Shown piece by piece: positions 63,001 through 64,000 of a stretch of 64,000 bases of DNA; position 1 is the stretch's first letter; the number at the start of each line of letters is the position of its first letter. The position numbers and the translations under genes were made by a program. The stretch comes from Actinophytocola sp035634895. Its GTDB lineage: Bacteria > Actinomycetota > Actinomycetes > Mycobacteriales > Pseudonocardiaceae. Where the stretch lies: contig NZ_DASQCC010000120.1 in NCBI RefSeq assembly GCF_035634895.1, positions 1 to 64,000 of the forward strand. Direction: 5' to 3'. The notes under the pieces are model-generated. The model was not told the origin of the DNA. It searched no databases and saw only the letters and a list, made by a program, of their open reading frames with translations.

Positions 63001-64000
63001 TTGCCGCCGTCGGGCATCCGGGTCGTGATCAACCCGATCGCCTTGACGTCGATGAAGCCGGCGAACGCCAGCTCCAGCGCGCCCGCGTACTCGCCGCGCG
63101 CCTCGTCGAAGTACAGGAACCCGCCACCCGCGACGATCCCGGCGTCGACCGACAGCCCGACGCCGGTCGGCGGTTTGAACGTGAAGTCCAGCTGTGCCGG
63201 ACCGACGTTGCCGCCGCCGTCGGGGAAGGACAGGTCGACGAGCACCCCCATCCGTTCGACGACCGCCTGGATCGGGCCGAGGCTCGCGGCGAACCCGGCC
63301 GACAGCTCGACCGGCACGTGGCCGTCCGCGAACCCCGCCGCCAGGTACACGGTTCGCAGCTCGAGCGGTCCCAGCTCCAGGTGCACCGGCACCTGCACCT
63401 CGATGCCGCCGCTGCCGCCGAGTCGCAGACCGTTCTCGCTGTCGACGGTGAAGGACAGGTCGAACCCGGCCTCGAGCCGCGCGCCGGCGAGGAGGGCGCC
63501 GAGGAACCCGTCGCCCTTGCTCGCGTCGATCACCAGCTTCAGGCCGCGCACCTCACCACCCAGCCCGGCGGAGCCGGCCGCCTGGCCGGTCGCCGGGTCC
63601 CAGCGCAGCCCGACACCGGCCGTGGCACTGAGCTCGCGGGCCTCGAGCCGGCTGCCGCCCGCCTCGCCGAGCAGCACGAACGGCTCGCCGTCCCGGGACG
63701 CGGCCGTGACCTCGACCGCCAGCCTGCCCTCGAACCGGGCGTTCTCCGGCAGGGTGACCGTGATGCCGTCGTCGGCCCGCAGCAGCAGCTCGGTGCCGAC
63801 CGGTGGCGGCGCCGTCGCGACGATCCGCACCTGCCAGTCGCCACCGTCGAACTCGGCGAGTGGCAGTGCCGGCACCGGGTTCGTCACGGTGACGGCGAGC
63901 CCGGACGGCGTCACGTCACCGCGTGGCGACAGCTCGGCGAACACGACGTCGAGCACCGGGGTGGCGCCGGCGGTGTCCTCGATGACCGGCAAACCCAACC
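60078..64000 (-). CDS. Giant DUF6603-like protein with C-terminal kelch propeller (5' end beyond window)
   Basis: The frame is open to the right edge; at least 1307 residues are visible and the true start lies outside. The first approximately 700 visible residues are an unusually regular run of amphipathic beta-strands (LDLSFTVDSEN-, GIQLGFGFKLLGVGGILGLN, VVANAPRIISDLRRFFPPEE, VTSNTVQFGAKAELRLGFSD, FDALFRFSPFSFVVEISAGV), a pattern I associate with DUF6603 proteins. A mixed region follows, then from about 61120 a seven-bladed kelch propeller (QVLVAGGADATG, RVVVAGGLGADG, GVLVAGGTGDRG, KVLVVGGAVPTG, RVLVTGGDAVP, AVVIGGVG, RVLVAGGRALTG). No enzyme motif. It is the first visible gene of the operon. 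Confidence 0.88.
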   Translation of the reverse strand, partial: LGLPVIEDTAGATPVLDVVFAELSPRGDVTPSGLAVTVTNPVPALPLAEFDGGDWQVRIVATAPPPVGTELLLRADDGITVTLPENARFEGRLAVEVTAASRDGEPFVLLGEAGGSRLEARELSATAGVGLRWDPATGQAAGSAGLGGEVRGLKLVIDASKGDGFLGALLAGARLEAGFDLSFTVDSENGLRLGGSGGIEVQVPVHLELGPLELRTVYLAAGFADGHVPVELSAGFAASLGPIQAVVERMGVLVDLSFPDGGGNVGPAQLDFTFKPPTGVGLSVDAGIVAGGGFLYFDEARGEYAGALELAFAGFIDVKAIGLITTRMPDGGKGFSLLIVLAAEFGQAGIQLGFGFKLLGVGGILGLNRRMDLDALVEGVVTGSIQSVMFPKDVVANAPRIISDLRRFFPPEEGTFLVGPMAKIGWGTPTLVSVSLGLVIEVPPGNIAILGLLECVLPSEDVALLVLRVSFVGALEVDRSRLWFFAQLFDSRVLTMTIEGGMGLLVAWGDNPDFVLSVGGFHPAFTPPPLPFPVPPRISVDILNSPGRLIRVSGYFAVTSNTVQFGAKAELRLGFSDFGLEGHLGFDALFRFSPFSFVVEISAGVSLKAFGIGLFGIDLNFTLEGPAPWRAHGRGSISLLFFEISADFDISWGEERTTTLPPVAVLELLAAEVRKPEGWQTRLPAGGFNPMVTLRQLPPGNDLVLHPLGSLFVQQRAIPLGVRLDRVGAQRPSDGKRFTVTPPDGSGLVRRSVTADRFAMAQFQDMDDAAKLSRPAYEVQDAGLELVAAGGAIASPRVVRRSARYELHIIDNEAPSEVAAVRATAVRVVRPRRGPRLYSPPPAVFGQLLAGSSTARSPLSRQEAEQRQPFSAEETVRVPGSRYVVAYLRNNQQAFPPATASATTSSFRSAATAQDAMADWVHADPGLAGQLHVLRQAEVPGGALAEPGAWSAAGAPPVAVAEADAVRLNTGQVLVAGGADATGAVVAAATVFDPVTRTWATPAAPLATARRRHTAVRLGDGRVVVAGGLGADGAPMAGVEVFDPATGTWSSPAGGLATARSRHTAVPAGAGVLVAGGTGDRGAALASAELLDPATLAWTAVGAMTEARTGHVAVVLGTGKVLVVGGAVPTGAGERALGSCELYDPATKAWTPTGGLAVARKGHQATLLPDGRVLVTGGDAVPAVPYRVDSLASAEVYDPKTGVWKRVDDLPGGGRRGHRCVRTPRGAVVIGGVGRPRATAGYRDVLAFDPATGSWTATGALATGRWDFPAVDLSDGRVLVAGGRALTGPAAPGAAQHATTAETYLP

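Noticed and set aside
49125..64000. Phage tail or contractile injection system
   Set aside because: No sheath, tube, baseplate, LysM-spike or AAA ATPase gene was recognised in the visible part; sequence upstream of the window would be needed to revisit this.

Overview
The window is a GC-rich (about 70 % G+C) actinomycete chromosome segment with strongly GC-biased third codon positions, many GTG starts and frequent 4-bp start/stop overlaps. A conservon-type histidine kinase/roadblock/DUF742 cluster, GAF-ANTAR and STAS stress regulators, DUF1206 and DUF5994 proteins, an LAxTG (class E sortase) cell-wall signal and a CebR operator point to a filamentous actinobacterium, most likely Pseudonocardiales, although the genus cannot be fixed from the sequence alone. 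I see no tRNA or rRNA gene, no CRISPR array, no transposase and no phage integrase.

Layout. 1-9 kb: an acyl-CoA ligase cut by the left edge, an Eis-like and a RimJ/L-like acetyltransferase, a run of stress regulators (STAS, two GAF-ANTAR), an OsmC-like protein, and a polar amino-acid ABC transporter whose binding protein is fused to its permease. 9-12 kb: a surface-anchored ice-binding-like protein, a DMT permease and two tiny unknown genes. 12-20 kb: a secreted glycan-degradation locus with two sialidase-like paralogues and a GH95-like enzyme; both sialidase genes carry the same promoter-proximal element. 20-28 kb: membrane proteins, a cyclophilin, an FMN riboswitch driving a PnuC-family riboflavin transporter, and a TetR-controlled three-subunit molybdenum aldehyde oxidase of the PaoABC type.

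28-40 kb: a large secreted subtilase, an incomplete conservon (A-B-C without the GTPase), two glyoxalase-fold proteins and a TetR-controlled PNPOx/ferredoxin-reductase fusion. 39-49 kb: ribosome-hibernation-like protein, LapA-like protein, DEAD-box helicase, GT4 glycosyltransferase, fatty-acid desaturase, DUF5994 protein, a CebR-site mannanase and an X-Pro dipeptidyl peptidase.

49-64 kb: the most unusual part, a translationally coupled five-gene block on the minus strand. It encodes three very large proteins of unknown function (596, 1654 and 1021 aa), a stand-alone kelch propeller, and a giant protein (at least 1307 aa, open at the right edge) made of a long beta-repetitive region resembling DUF6603 plus a second kelch propeller. 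None of the four complete proteins has a visible signal peptide or membrane segment. This is the best candidate for an undescribed system.

A recurring architectural feature is long, nearly perfect GC-rich hairpins with little or no U-tract at gene ends, especially between convergent genes; some overlap stop codons.
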